Shown: positions 1-7,779 of the stretch, in pieces
How positions within the stretch are numbered: position 1 is the stretch's first letter
Layout of the letters: the number at the start of each line of letters is the position of its first letter
DNA from: Anaerolineales bacterium
GTDB taxonomy: Bacteria; Chloroflexota; Anaerolineae; 4572-78; J111
Assembly: GCA_012032575.1 (NCBI GenBank)
Contig: JAAUSP010000035.1
Coordinates: 1-24,344 of the forward strand
Direction of reading: 5' to 3'
DNA: 24,344 nt
The notes under the pieces: model-generated
The model's input: only the letters and a program-made list of their open reading frames with translations
Told to the model about the DNA's origin: nothing
Database searches by the model: none
Program-made: the position numbers and the translations under genes

Positions 1-373
1 CTGGCTCAAAAGGCGCATAATGCCACTGGTAACGGCAACCGCGCTGTGCTTGGGGCTGCGCCCGGTGGCAAAAGCGTTGGGGTGTGTCGCTGTCAATAAT
101 GTAGACCGCCGGCTTGGGCAGGTTGGCCCGTTCGGCCAGATGTTCAACCAGCCGATGCAGGGTGGGGGCATCGGCTGGGCTGACTTCACGCGCCCCGCTC
201 ATTTTCAGGGCGATTTTATCAGAAAACCACCAGGCGCCCATATTCATCACTACTGCCAGCCCAAAGGCAATGAACATACCCATTTGCCCGCCCACAGCCG
301 AGCCGACCACTACAAACAGGCCGGTCAGGGCGGCTAAAAGCAAGGTAACTTTGAAAGTATTCCAGATTTGCAT
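1..373 (-). CDS. htpX: Protease HtpX homologue, N-terminal part (partial, one frameshift)
   Basis: Membrane-anchored zinc metalloprotease of the M48B family, which degrades damaged membrane proteins. The gene starts at the ATG at 373 behind a strong GGGAGGAG ribosome site and runs off the left edge, so the HExxH zinc site is not in the window. Visible are two hydrophobic segments (about residues 8-30 and 33-50), then the family signature around WWFSDKIALKMSGAREVSP and a stretch ending IIDSDTP. After that the frame breaks: the C run at 79-82 (plus-strand G) is one base too long. In the next frame the expected NAFATGRSPKHSAVAVTSG continues to the window edge. The shift is probably a sequencing insertion. 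Transcription should start from the promoter at 561-589 and pass through a structured leader with a terminator, so expression is likely controlled by attenuation. Family identity is clear; completeness cannot be judged. Confidence 0.88.
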   Translation of the reverse strand, partial: MQIWNTFKVTLLLAALTGLFVVVGSAVGGQMGMFIAFGLAVVMNMGAWWFSDKIALKMSGAREVSPADAPTLHRLVEHLAERANLPKPAVYIIDSDTPQRFCHRAQPQAQRGCRYQWHYAPFEP

Positions 374-430
374 GGTTCTAACTCCTCCCAATCAGGGTTA
401 TGTTTTATGGTTTTTCCCGGTGAAGTTAAC

Positions 431-473
431 AAAAAAGCCGATACCACCCCCTGATAGGGGGTTCAGTATCGGC
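431..473 (-). terminator. Intrinsic terminator in the htpX leader
   Basis: On the minus strand, GCCGATAC (plus 466-473) pairs with GTATCGGC (437-444). Inside this an ACCCCCT/AGGGGGT stem continues the hairpin, and six T (plus A 431-436) follow at once. It lies upstream of the htpX ribosome site, so it would stop transcription before the gene. Its first four base pairs reuse the GCCG that can close the upstream aptamer-like fold. Confidence 0.85.
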
Positions 474-536
474 CTACGTAGCAACCAGTCATTTCCTGTC
501 GGAGCAGGAACCTACTCTTTGCGCTGTCCACCGAGA
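469..536 (-). promoter_or_regulatory. Candidate riboswitch-like leader RNA, copy 1 (htpX)
   Basis: The RNA-sense segment starts CUCGGUGGACA and ends GUAGGCCG. It matches copy 2 at 1090-1154 in several blocks: CUCGGYGGACA, CAAAG/CAAAAAG, ACUGGUUG and GUAGGCCG. Between the blocks lies a hairpin whose sequence differs but whose pairing is kept (UUCCUG/CAGGAA here). UCGGU can pair with GCCGA to close the fold (P1), and GCAA with UUGC inside it. P1 shares bases with the downstream terminator, the usual layout of a transcriptional riboswitch. I could not match it to TPP, SAM, cobalamin, c-di-GMP, yybP-ykoY, fluoride, ykkC or T-box consensus sequences from memory. A protein-binding leader is the main alternative. 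Confidence 0.6.
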
Positions 537-560
537 AGTTTATTTTTTACTTTGAGTAAG

Positions 561-589
561 ATTATATCACAGGTTTCTCGGTTTGTCAA
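561..589 (-). promoter_or_regulatory. Promoter of htpX and its leader
   Basis: Minus-strand TTGACA (plus 584-589), 17-base spacer, TATAAT (561-566), with TG one base before the -10. This is a perfect housekeeping sigma consensus. Transcription would start near 553 and give a leader of roughly 180 bases. Confidence 0.85.
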
Positions 590-684
590 GGTTTTAGAAG
601 GAAAATGTCAATATATTGTCTATAATCTCCTGAAATATTTGGTCTTTTTTCAATTAAATAACCAGCGTGGTTGAAGTGCCGGGT

Positions 685-1023
685 CTACAGAGGGGCGGGG
701 ACACGTGTGGGTTTGACCTGTTTCAGCAATTCCTGGCGTGTGACGGGATGCTCAAAAGCGCTGGCTAATTGTTGAAGATAGAGTTTGAGTTCGGGTTCAT
801 CGGGTAATTGATAATTATTGCCCATTTGAGTCACCAGGCCGCTCTGGCGCAGGTCGGCAAGAATGGTTTCGATGAGTAAGGTGTCGCCAAGATGGAGCCG
901 GTGCGCTAACTCCTGGCTGCTAACTCTCATGTGCGGATGCCGGTGCAAGAAGAGAAGGAGACGGAGCTTTTGAAAAGAGTCAATTTTTTTGGTGCGGATA
1001 TAATTATGGACTGCTTCGTTCAT
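685..1023 (-). CDS. Small winged-helix-like protein, function unknown
   Basis: A protein of about 112 residues. I choose the ATG at 1023 because CAGGAGA lies just upstream; an in-frame start at 1062 would lie inside the terminator hairpin. Residues about 15-75 look like a winged helix-turn-helix: a helix rich in Leu/Arg, then SSQELAHRLHLGDTLLIETI as the likely helix-turn-helix, then LADLRQSGLVTQMGNNYQLP as the wing. The tail is charged and has no recognisable domain. The fold resembles small FeoC- or MarR-like DNA-binding domains, but I do not recognise the family. It lies between two copies of the same leader RNA, is preceded by one of them, and is upstream of htpX on the same strand, so it may share a signal with htpX or regulate it. 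That role is inference. Confidence 0.65.
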   Translation of the reverse strand: MNEAVHNYIRTKKIDSFQKLRLLLFLHRHPHMRVSSQELAHRLHLGDTLLIETILADLRQSGLVTQMGNNYQLPDEPELKLYLQQLASAFEHPVTRQELLKQVKPTRVPAPL

Positions 1024-1049
1024 GGTTATTCTCCTGCCAAATAGGCAAT

Positions 1050-1094
1050 AAAAAACCGACATTTCTCGATCATCTCAGCTAGGAGAAATGCCGG
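1050..1094 (-). terminator. Intrinsic terminator in the winged-helix gene leader
   Basis: Minus-strand CCGGCATTTCTC (plus 1083-1094) pairs over 12 bp, with one G-U, with GAGAAATGTCGG (1056-1067). A T6 tract (1050-1055) follows. It sits 27 bases before the start codon. The sequence is unlike the htpX terminator but is in the same place relative to the leader's conserved core. Confidence 0.85.
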
Positions 1095-1154
1095 CCTACC
1101 TGACAACCAGTTTTTCCAGAGGCCGGAAAAATACTTTTTGTCGTGTCCGCCGAG
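1090..1154 (-). promoter_or_regulatory. Candidate riboswitch-like leader RNA, copy 2
   Basis: The RNA-sense segment starts CUCGGCGGACA and ends GUAGGCCGG. It shares the same ordered blocks as copy 1. The internal hairpin here is UUUUUCC/GGAAAAA instead of UUCCUG/CAGGAA, which is a compensatory change. The closing pair UCGGC/GCCGG replaces UCGGU/GCCGA, and GACAA/UUGUC replaces GCAA/UUGC. The 3' strand of the closing stem is also the start of the terminator stem. Two instances alone give limited covariation support, but duplication with kept structure and changed sequence argues for a functional RNA. Confidence 0.6.
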
Positions 1155-1177
1155 GTAATTTACCTATATTCGGGGCA

Positions 1178-1206
1178 ATTATAACATGTTAACTAGCTAG
1201 TGTCAA
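1178..1206 (-). promoter_or_regulatory. Promoter of the winged-helix gene
   Basis: Minus-strand TTGACA (plus 1201-1206), 17-base spacer, TATAAT (1178-1183), preceded by TGT (extended -10). Perfect consensus, lying just past the ppc stop codon. Transcription would start near 1171 and run through leader copy 2. Confidence 0.85.
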
Positions 1207-1213
1207 GGTATTG

Positions 1214-4024
1214 TTAGCCCGTATTTTTTAGCCCGGCGGCAATACCGACAATGCTCAAGCGCAGCCCATCGAGAACCGTCTTCCGTTGGATGCTGTCTTT
1301 GCGGGGTAAAGCTCGATACTGCCGCAGCAGGCCCACCTGGATCAGGCTCAGCGGGTCCACGTAGGGATTGCGTAATCGAATGGCCCGTTGCAACACTTTT
1401 TCATTATCCAGCAGCCGTTTATGTTGGGTGACGGCCAGCAGGATTTGCTCGGTCTGGGTGTGCTCGGCGGCAATGCGGCTGAAAATTTGCTGGCCCAACT
1501 GCGGGTCGCTGACCAGTTGAGCATAGCGGGCCGCAATGGCCATATCGGCTTTGAGCAGGGCCATCTGGGCGTTGTCGAGCACCGATTTGAAGAAGCCCCA
1601 CTTTTGGTACATGGTTTGCAGGGTGGCTAAACCTTCCGGCTTTTCCCAGGTGTAACGAGTCAAAGCGCTGCCCAGGCCGTACCAGCCGGGCAAGGTGTGG
1701 CGGCTCTGCATCCAGGCAAACACCCAGGGAATAGCCCGTAAATCTTCAATCCGGGCCGAAGTGGTGCGGCGGGCTGGACGGGAGCCGATGGTTAATTCGG
1801 TGATCACGTCAATGGGTGTGGCCTGGTGGAAGTAATCGAGAAATTTGGGGGTTTCAAAAATAAGCTGGCGATAACTCTGGTAGGCGCTGGCCGACAGTGT
1901 TTGTAGCACGGTTTCCCATTCGGGGGGCGTGGTATCGGCCTGAATCGCGCCGACTTGCAGTACCGCGCCAATGACCTGTTCCAGATAACGCCGGCCAATG
2001 GTCGGATGACCAAACCGGTCAAAAATAACCTCGCCTTGTTCGGTTATGCGGATGCGCCCGTTCATGGTTTCCGGCGGCAGCCCTTTGATAACCCGGTGGG
2101 TGGGGCCACCGCCCCGGCCAATAGCGCCGCCGCGCCCGTGGAAGAATGTCACCTGCACTCCATAGCGCCGGGCCAGAGCGGAGAGATTACATTGAGCCTG
2201 ATAGAGCGACCAGTTAGCGGTCAAATAGCCGCCGTCTTTGGTGCTGTCGGAGTAGCCAAGCTGGATCAGTTGGCGGTAGGCCCTGGCTTTAAGGTGGCTG
2301 TAGTAGGCTGCGGTGTTAAACAGAGCTTCCAGAACGGCCGGCGCTTGTTCGAGATCGGCGATGGTTTCAAAGAGGGGGGCTATATCGAGGGCGCTCATTT
2401 TTGCTCAGGCCGGTAAAGCCCCACCAGCCCGGCCAGCCAGAGCACTTCCAGGATGTCGCTGGCCTGGTGCGCCATACTGATCATATAGCAGCCCAGGCCG
2501 CCGGGTCGGTTGCATAAACCTGGGCCAGCAGTTTAAACAGCTCCAGGGTATCGGCGGCCAGGGGGGCAGTCCGGCCGGGTTGATTTCCGGGAAGGCCCCG
2601 GTTTGCAGCAGCCCATTTAGCAACGAAATCTTATCGGGTTCGGCCAGCGCGGCGTAATCGCCGGCCAGGCTGGCTTGCTGGAGCAATGCAGTGACAACGG
2701 CTTCGTGTTCACTGCTGTGCTGGCGAATATCCAGAGCGGCCGTGTGCAGCCCAAATGTTTGGACCTGCTGCATCAGCGGATTGAGACGCTGGGCCAGCGG
2801 ACGGGTTTCCCTGGCGCTGTTCAGGCTTTCGACTACCTGCCGCAAATCAGACTCAAGTTCAGTTCCGGCGCTGTACAGTAAACCGGAAGCAGAGGATCGC
2901 GGCTCGGCGGTTTCCAGAAATTTGTCCGGCAGGGTTGGCTGGCCCAGTTTGTGGGCGATAAAGCTCAACGCCTGGCGATAAGGTTCATTGGTATGGCGTT
3001 TGGCCAGGGCCTGGGCCAGTTGGGGATAGCGCTGACCCTGTTCGGCGATAAAACTTTTTAATTCCAGGGTTAGCGGCGCATGCGATTCGGCCATGCTGAA
3101 TTCGCCAAATAAGTTGTTTAACGCCTGACCCAAATACTGCTGGATTGCTTCCTGGTGCAAAGGAAAGGTTCCGGCGGTGACGGCGGCAGTGACGTTGGGA
3201 TTGCCATCGCGGTCCCCGCCGATCCACGAGCCAAAACGTAAAAAGGTGGGGACTTTAAAGTTGTAACCGTGATAAGCCCGCGCCAGGGCTTGCTCAAGTG
3301 AGCGGTAAATTTCGGGGGTGACGGCAAACAGGGTTTCGGAAAAATACCACAAGCCATGCCTGACTTCATCCAGCACCGTCGGCTGGTGCAGCCGCACATC
3401 GTTAGTTAACCACAGCAGGGTAATCTGGCCACGCAGATCAGCCAGAATTTGTTCTTCTTCACGGGGCAGAAGTTTGTAGTTGTCAAGCTGGCCCAGCACC
3501 TGGCTGATCGCCCGCAGCCGGCCCAGAATAGAACGGCGTTTGGACTCGGTGGGATGGGCGGTGAAAATAATTTCGACGCAGAGTTGATTTAACAGGGCCT
3601 GCATTTTTTCAGGGGTGATGCCCTGGCGATACAAAATGTTGACCGCCTCGGCAATCGAGTCAGCAATGGGGTGCGTTCTTTCCCGGCTTTCCCTGGCTCG
3701 CAAAACGCGCACCTGCTCGTGTTCTTCAGCCAGGTTGACCAGGTGAAAGTAGGTGGTAAAGGCTTTTAGGGTCGGCGCGGCTAATTCCAGCTCGATATTT
3801 TCGCAAACCTGGGCCAACTTGCCCACCCCGCTGATCGAGTCAAGATTGCGCCACTCCCTTGACAGCGCCCTGATCTCTTCGACCTGATCGAAGGTTCGGT
3901 CACCCTGCTGCTCGCGGATAATTTGTCCCAGCAGGTCGCCCAAAAGATGGATATTATGGCTCAACGGGTCATTTGCTTTTGGCCGGGTGAAACTTGGCCT
4001 TTTCCGTTCGGTTCTCGCTTTCAT
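1214..4024 (-). CDS. ppc: Phosphoenolpyruvate carboxylase (three apparent frameshifts)
   Basis: Adds bicarbonate to phosphoenolpyruvate to give oxaloacetate, refilling the TCA cycle. The corrected protein would be about 940 residues, normal for the family. The N-terminal half carries the catalytic-histidine motif FTAHPTESKRRSILGRL and the RFGSWIGGDRDGNPNVT motif. The C-terminal half carries YSDSTKDGGYLTANW and the phosphate-loop FHGRGGAIGRGGGP, and ends LKNTG close to the family's usual QNTG. Three one-base deletions break the frame: G6 at 2561-2566, CCC at 2492-2494 and the T run at 2398-2402. Restoring each base gives the expected GCYMISMAHQASDILEVLWL and DIAPLFETI segments without a gap. 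The start is the ATG at 4024 (a GTG at 4033 is possible); no good ribosome site is seen. It follows the DUF2294 gene and has its own possible promoter. Confidence 0.93.
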
Positions 4025-4061
4025 AAGGGGCACACTCGTTATATTTTTAGGACTGCACGGA

Positions 4062-4078
4062 GGGGGCCACAGGCCCCC
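4062..4078 (-). promoter_or_regulatory. Strong hairpin in the ppc 5' leader
   Basis: Perfect 7-bp G/C inverted repeat GGGGGCC-ACA-GGCCCCC between the possible ppc promoter and the start codon. No T tract follows on the minus strand, so it is not a standard terminator. It may stabilise or attenuate the message. Confidence 0.4.
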
Positions 4079-4094
4079 GACTGTCTGGGCAGGT

Positions 4095-4122
4095 ATAATA
4101 GCGTAAAAATTCAGATTGTCTA
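4095..4122 (-). promoter_or_regulatory. Possible ppc promoter
   Basis: Minus-strand TAGACA (plus 4117-4122), 16-base spacer, TATTAT (4095-4100). A moderate match, in the gap between the DUF2294 gene and ppc. Confidence 0.4.
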
Positions 4123-4168
4123 CTGTGTAGGGGAAGTAGGGGAAATTATATTAGTCGTAAACCGTCGT

Positions 4169-4558
4169 TTAACGGCGAAGATTACTTTTCCGAAACTGAT
4201 CGTCGAGGTTAGCATCTACGGTGAGCACCACAATGCGCTCGCCGGTTTTGGTGCTCATGTCGGTGTGCAGGCTGACCAATTTGCAGCCGACCACCGTTTC
4301 GACAATTTCTTCAATCACGGGGCGGGAAATTTCAAAAAGTTGCCGGCGCGTTTCTTTGACTAACGCCTGACCTTCGCGGCTTTCGGCCAGTTTAGTTTCA
4401 GCGGGGGTCAAAATGCCGCGCAGCCGGACGATAATCATATCGTTCAGGAAAAAGGTGCGGGTATCCAGCGGGCCGCGCCCCAGGTGCTCTTTTTCAAATT
4501 TAATCATGGCTTTGCTGAATTCAGCTTCGAGTTCGCCGCGAGTTTTATCAATGATCAT
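4169..4558 (-). CDS. DUF2294 domain-containing protein
   Basis: A soluble protein of 129 residues with no signal peptide. It matches the DUF2294 pattern along its length: an N-terminal helix ending in FEKEHLGRGPLDTRTF, then NDMIIVRLRGILTPAE, a Lys/Arg-rich helix, and a C-terminal VSLHTDMSTKTGERIVVLTV strand pair. The biochemical role of this family is not established as far as I know. The start is taken at the ATG at 4558 (a TTG at 4564 is in frame); no clear ribosome site is present. It lies 18 bases downstream of the multi-GAF kinase stop, so it is probably co-transcribed with the kinase and may be translated by coupling. Annotation is by recalled family resemblance, not by a search. Confidence 0.8.
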   Translation of the reverse strand: MIIDKTRGELEAEFSKAMIKFEKEHLGRGPLDTRTFFLNDMIIVRLRGILTPAETKLAESREGQALVKETRRQLFEISRPVIEEIVETVVGCKLVSLHTDMSTKTGERIVVLTVDANLDDQFRKSNLRR

Positions 4559-4576
4559 GAGCAAAGAGGGGATACT

Positions 4577-7500
4577 TTAAAGATCAATATCAACGTAAAC
4601 CGGCAGGGCTACGGTAAACGTGCTGCCTTCGCCAAAAACGCTTTCCAGCCAGACCCGGCCTTGATGTTTTTCAACTATGCCTTTAACCAGGGCCAGGCCC
4701 AGCCCCGTGCCTTTGATATTGGCAATGTGATCACCGCGTACCCGGTAAAATTTGTCAAAAATATGGGGCTGGTCGGCAGCCGGGATGCCTATTCCAGTAT
4801 CCATAATCTGGACTCGAATCTCATCCTCGTGCCGGAAGGCTTTAACTGTAACCTTGCCGTGGTTGGGGGTATATTTAATGGCATTACTGACCAGGTTATT
4901 GAGCACCTGGCGCAGCCGGGTGGTGTTGGCCATAGTCAGCGGCAGTTCTTTTTCCAATTGGCTGATGAGTTGAATGGATTTGTCCTGGGCTTGTGCAGCG
5001 AAGGAGTTGAGGGTCTCAATCAAAATAGGAGTCAGCGGGGCCGGTTCCATCTCGATATCAATGCCGGCCTCAATTTTGCCCACATCGAGCAGGTCGTCAA
5101 TGAGGGCGCTCATACTCCGCACCCGTTCTTCAACCGTGGTCAACAACTCCTGCTGTTGATCGCTGACAGGGCCAAGCTGCGGCACCAGATGGGTAGCAAT
5201 CAAAATGCCGGAAAGCGGCGAGCGCAAATCGTGGGAAACGGCGTTCACGAAATCATTTTTTAGCTCGTTCAATTCCTTAAAGTGACTCACATCCTGCATA
5301 GTGGCCACCCAGCCAATAATGCCGGCCTCGCCGGCAGAAACCGGAGAAAGGTTGGCATAAAAGGTGCGCCCATCCATCAGCCGGATTTCGCCGGTGGGGG
5401 TTTCTCCCTGCATGGCGCTGGTAAACAGGGAAACCAACATTTCATTGGTGGTGCTTTCCCGCAGAAGTTTGTTGCTTTGCGAGGTCTCAACGCCCATCAC
5501 TTCCCACGCAGCCGGATTATCCAAAACCACTCGCCCATTGCGATTGACTACCAGGACGGCATCGGTGCTGCTGGCCAGAATGGCCGCCAGGCGAGCGCGC
5601 TCCTGTTCAACCTGATGAAAGAGCAGCGCATTTTCCACCGCCGCCGAAATTTGAGAAACAATGAGGGAGAAAATCCGCAGTAAATCGTCGCTGAGGTGCT
5701 CCTCCCGGCCCGAAACCATATATATCAGGCCCAGTAAACCCCGCCGGGTAATGATGGGCAAAGAAAACACCGAGACCGGTTTCCAGTCGGCGGGAACGGG
5801 CATGTTGCCCGGAATACTTTTGGTTGAAATGAGTTCTTTGGGCGAGTCCCCCTCATTCATTTCGGTGAAAATATCAAGAATATTCTTGATGGTTTCATCA
5901 ATCTTGCTGAAACCAAACGGCATAGCCACGCCCAAGTGGCAGCCTTCTTCGCCGGAGACAATAACGCCCTGAATATCGCCGGGGACCAGCCGGGGCAGCA
6001 TGCTGAGGGCTGTGTCCAAAATGCGGCTGATGTCAGTGGTCGAAGCCAGCATTTCGCCCAGGTGATTGAGCATTTGTAACTCGGTGGTCCGTTGTTCCAG
6101 CACGTCAATCAAACGCGCCTTTTCAATGGCAACGGCTACCTGGGGAATAAGCTGCTCTAATAGATTTAAATCCTGGGGATTGTAAGGTTCGGACCGGCGG
6201 CGGCCCAGATTGAGGCTGCCGTATGGCCCTTTTTGAGTGGTTAACAGGATAGACAGCTTTAATTTGATTCCATCTTCCAGCAGAATCGTATCATCGTGGA
6301 AAGGCTTTTGCTGGCCTCTTTTGGATATATCGGTGTAAGTAATCATCTGGTTTTGTTGAATCAGGTGGGCCAGAGCCGAGCCGCTTAGAGGAACAGCGCT
6401 TTTGGTTTGTTCGATGGAACCATATTCACTAAAAGTCCACTGGCGCAGCCGTTCTTTGGAAGTATCCAGCAGGGAAACGCTCATGTGGTCAAAGGGCAGG
6501 AAGCGCTTGAATTGCTCAAAAATAATTTTGGCGGTATCGGACAGGCCATGACCGGCATTAACGGCAGCAATGATCTGGTTGATCATTTCTTTGTAATAGG
6601 CTCGTTCCTGGGCGTCATCATACAGACTGGCATTTTCCAGGGCGATGCCTACTGAGGCCGCCATCGAAACCAGCAGTTCCAAATCGTCGTTATCGAAGGG
6701 ACCGCTGCGTTTATTAATAACCTCGACGGCTCCTATCGCTTTCCCCTGGACTATCAGAGGGACACACAAAACCGTATTGGTTTTAAAGCCGATCGCGTCG
6801 TCAATGACATTACAAAAACGTTTGTCAGATTGGACATTATTGGAAATGGTGGATTGATTGTTAACCACTACCCACCCGGCAATACCCTCGTCACGTTTGA
6901 GACGAAATGACGTGACCTGTTTGTTTTCGCCGCGCAAGGTAATTTTGAAGTAGAGTTCGTTGGTTTGTTCGTCTACTAAAAGGATAGAGCCGGCTTCAAC
7001 TTCCAAAATTTCGTTGATACCGGCCATGGTGCGGCGAAGCACTTCGTCAAGGTCCATGCTGGAAGTGATGGCATAGGCAATTTGATTGAGCGTCATCAAA
7101 GCGCTGGCGTGTCGCCGGGAACGCTCGACCAGATAGGCATTTTGCAGATGAGAACCCAGATGGCTGCCCAGATAAACCAGCAGATTTTGGGCTTCTTCGG
7201 GCAGGGGGACTTTGGCCAGGTCCTGGCTGCCAACAATCAGTGCGCCAACCGGTTTGTCGGTTGCGACCAGGGGAATGATGGCCGAGGGGATGGCATTGAA
7301 GGCGCCAAAAAATACGTCGCCCAGGTCAGAGTCAGTTTGCCCGTTTTCGTGAACTTCGTGGGTTTGCGGGCGAGGCTGTACAAAATAGGGTTTTTTGTTG
7401 GCAATCACCCGGCCTAACAAACTGTTGTGCCCGGACCAGTCGTCGGCCAGGGGCGGGGCTTTGTCAACCAGACAGACCTGGGCATTGGGCGCAATTGCCA

Positions 7501-7711
7501 GGGGGGTGCTCATTACGCCGCAGGCAGTGGGCGGCAGTGGTTTTATGGTTAACAACCAGATAGCGTCAACTTCCAGCGTCTCAAGCAAAATGTTATTAAT
7601 TTCTTCCAGCCGCTTGGGCCAGGATAAAGGCTGGCCCAGCAAGTTATCAATCTTGTGCAGAGATTGCCACACAGACGTAGGTAATTTGAGATCAGTTAAC
7701 TGTGTCTTCAT
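4577..7711 (-). CDS. Multi-GAF/PAS sensor histidine kinase
   Basis: About 1044 residues, with no clear membrane segment, so likely a cytoplasmic sensor. In order: a GAF-like region (about 25-190), a well-conserved GAF (about 200-370, with EAGSILLVDEQTNELYFKIT), two further GAF-like regions (about 375-540 and 550-700), a PAS domain (about 705-815, with STDAVLVVNRNGRVVLDNPA), the HisKA dimerisation helix with VSHDLRSPLSG (phospho-acceptor His about 827), and an ATPase domain with NLVSNAIKYTP (Asn about 943), DTGIGIPAADQ and GTGLGLALV. No receiver domain is attached and no response regulator is adjacent on this strand. The start is the ATG at 7711; an in-frame TTG at 7774 would overlap the E1 beta stop. 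It sits between E1 beta (68-base gap) and DUF2294. Signal and partner are unknown. Confidence 0.93.
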   Translation of the reverse strand: MKTQLTDLKLPTSVWQSLHKIDNLLGQPLSWPKRLEEINNILLETLEVDAIWLLTIKPLPPTACGVMSTPLAIAPNAQVCLVDKAPPLADDWSGHNSLLGRVIANKKPYFVQPRPQTHEVHENGQTDSDLGDVFFGAFNAIPSAIIPLVATDKPVGALIVGSQDLAKVPLPEEAQNLLVYLGSHLGSHLQNAYLVERSRRHASALMTLNQIAYAITSSMDLDEVLRRTMAGINEILEVEAGSILLVDEQTNELYFKITLRGENKQVTSFRLKRDEGIAGWVVVNNQSTISNNVQSDKRFCNVIDDAIGFKTNTVLCVPLIVQGKAIGAVEVINKRSGPFDNDDLELLVSMAASVGIALENASLYDDAQERAYYKEMINQIIAAVNAGHGLSDTAKIIFEQFKRFLPFDHMSVSLLDTSKERLRQWTFSEYGSIEQTKSAVPLSGSALAHLIQQNQMITYTDISKRGQQKPFHDDTILLEDGIKLKLSILLTTQKGPYGSLNLGRRRSEPYNPQDLNLLEQLIPQVAVAIEKARLIDVLEQRTTELQMLNHLGEMLASTTDISRILDTALSMLPRLVPGDIQGVIVSGEEGCHLGVAMPFGFSKIDETIKNILDIFTEMNEGDSPKELISTKSIPGNMPVPADWKPVSVFSLPIITRRGLLGLIYMVSGREEHLSDDLLRIFSLIVSQISAAVENALLFHQVEQERARLAAILASSTDAVLVVNRNGRVVLDNPAAWEVMGVETSQSNKLLRESTTNEMLVSLFTSAMQGETPTGEIRLMDGRTFYANLSPVSAGEAGIIGWVATMQDVSHFKELNELKNDFVNAVSHDLRSPLSGILIATHLVPQLGPVSDQQQELLTTVEERVRSMSALIDDLLDVGKIEAGIDIEMEPAPLTPILIETLNSFAAQAQDKSIQLISQLEKELPLTMANTTRLRQVLNNLVSNAIKYTPNHGKVTVKAFRHEDEIRVQIMDTGIGIPAADQPHIFDKFYRVRGDHIANIKGTGLGLALVKGIVEKHQGRVWLESVFGEGSTFTVALPVYVDIDL

Positions 7712-7779
7712 GTATTTTTTGAGTCTTTCAAGTGGCAAGTTGCAGTGAGTCTGTTGCTTCCTTTGCTTCAGCAATTAAG

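Noticed and set aside
114..674. Open frame of 186 codons on the plus strand
   Set aside because: It lies antisense to htpX, its leader and promoter; no ribosome site and no recognisable protein family.
1090..1154. tRNA or T-box leader
   Set aside because: No cloverleaf, no TTCGA-type T loop, and no T-box core (AGGGTGG) found in either leader copy.
1955..2416. Open frame of 153 codons on the plus strand
   Set aside because: Antisense to the PEP carboxylase C-terminal half, whose motifs are unambiguous.
4484..5263. Open frame of 259 codons on the plus strand
   Set aside because: Antisense to the kinase domain of the multi-GAF gene; the composition is a mirror of the real gene and there is no start context.
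7712..7774. Upstream TTG start for the multi-GAF kinase
   Set aside because: It overlaps the E1 beta stop region, adds a non-conserved 21 residues, and has no ribosome site; the ATG at 7711 is preferred.
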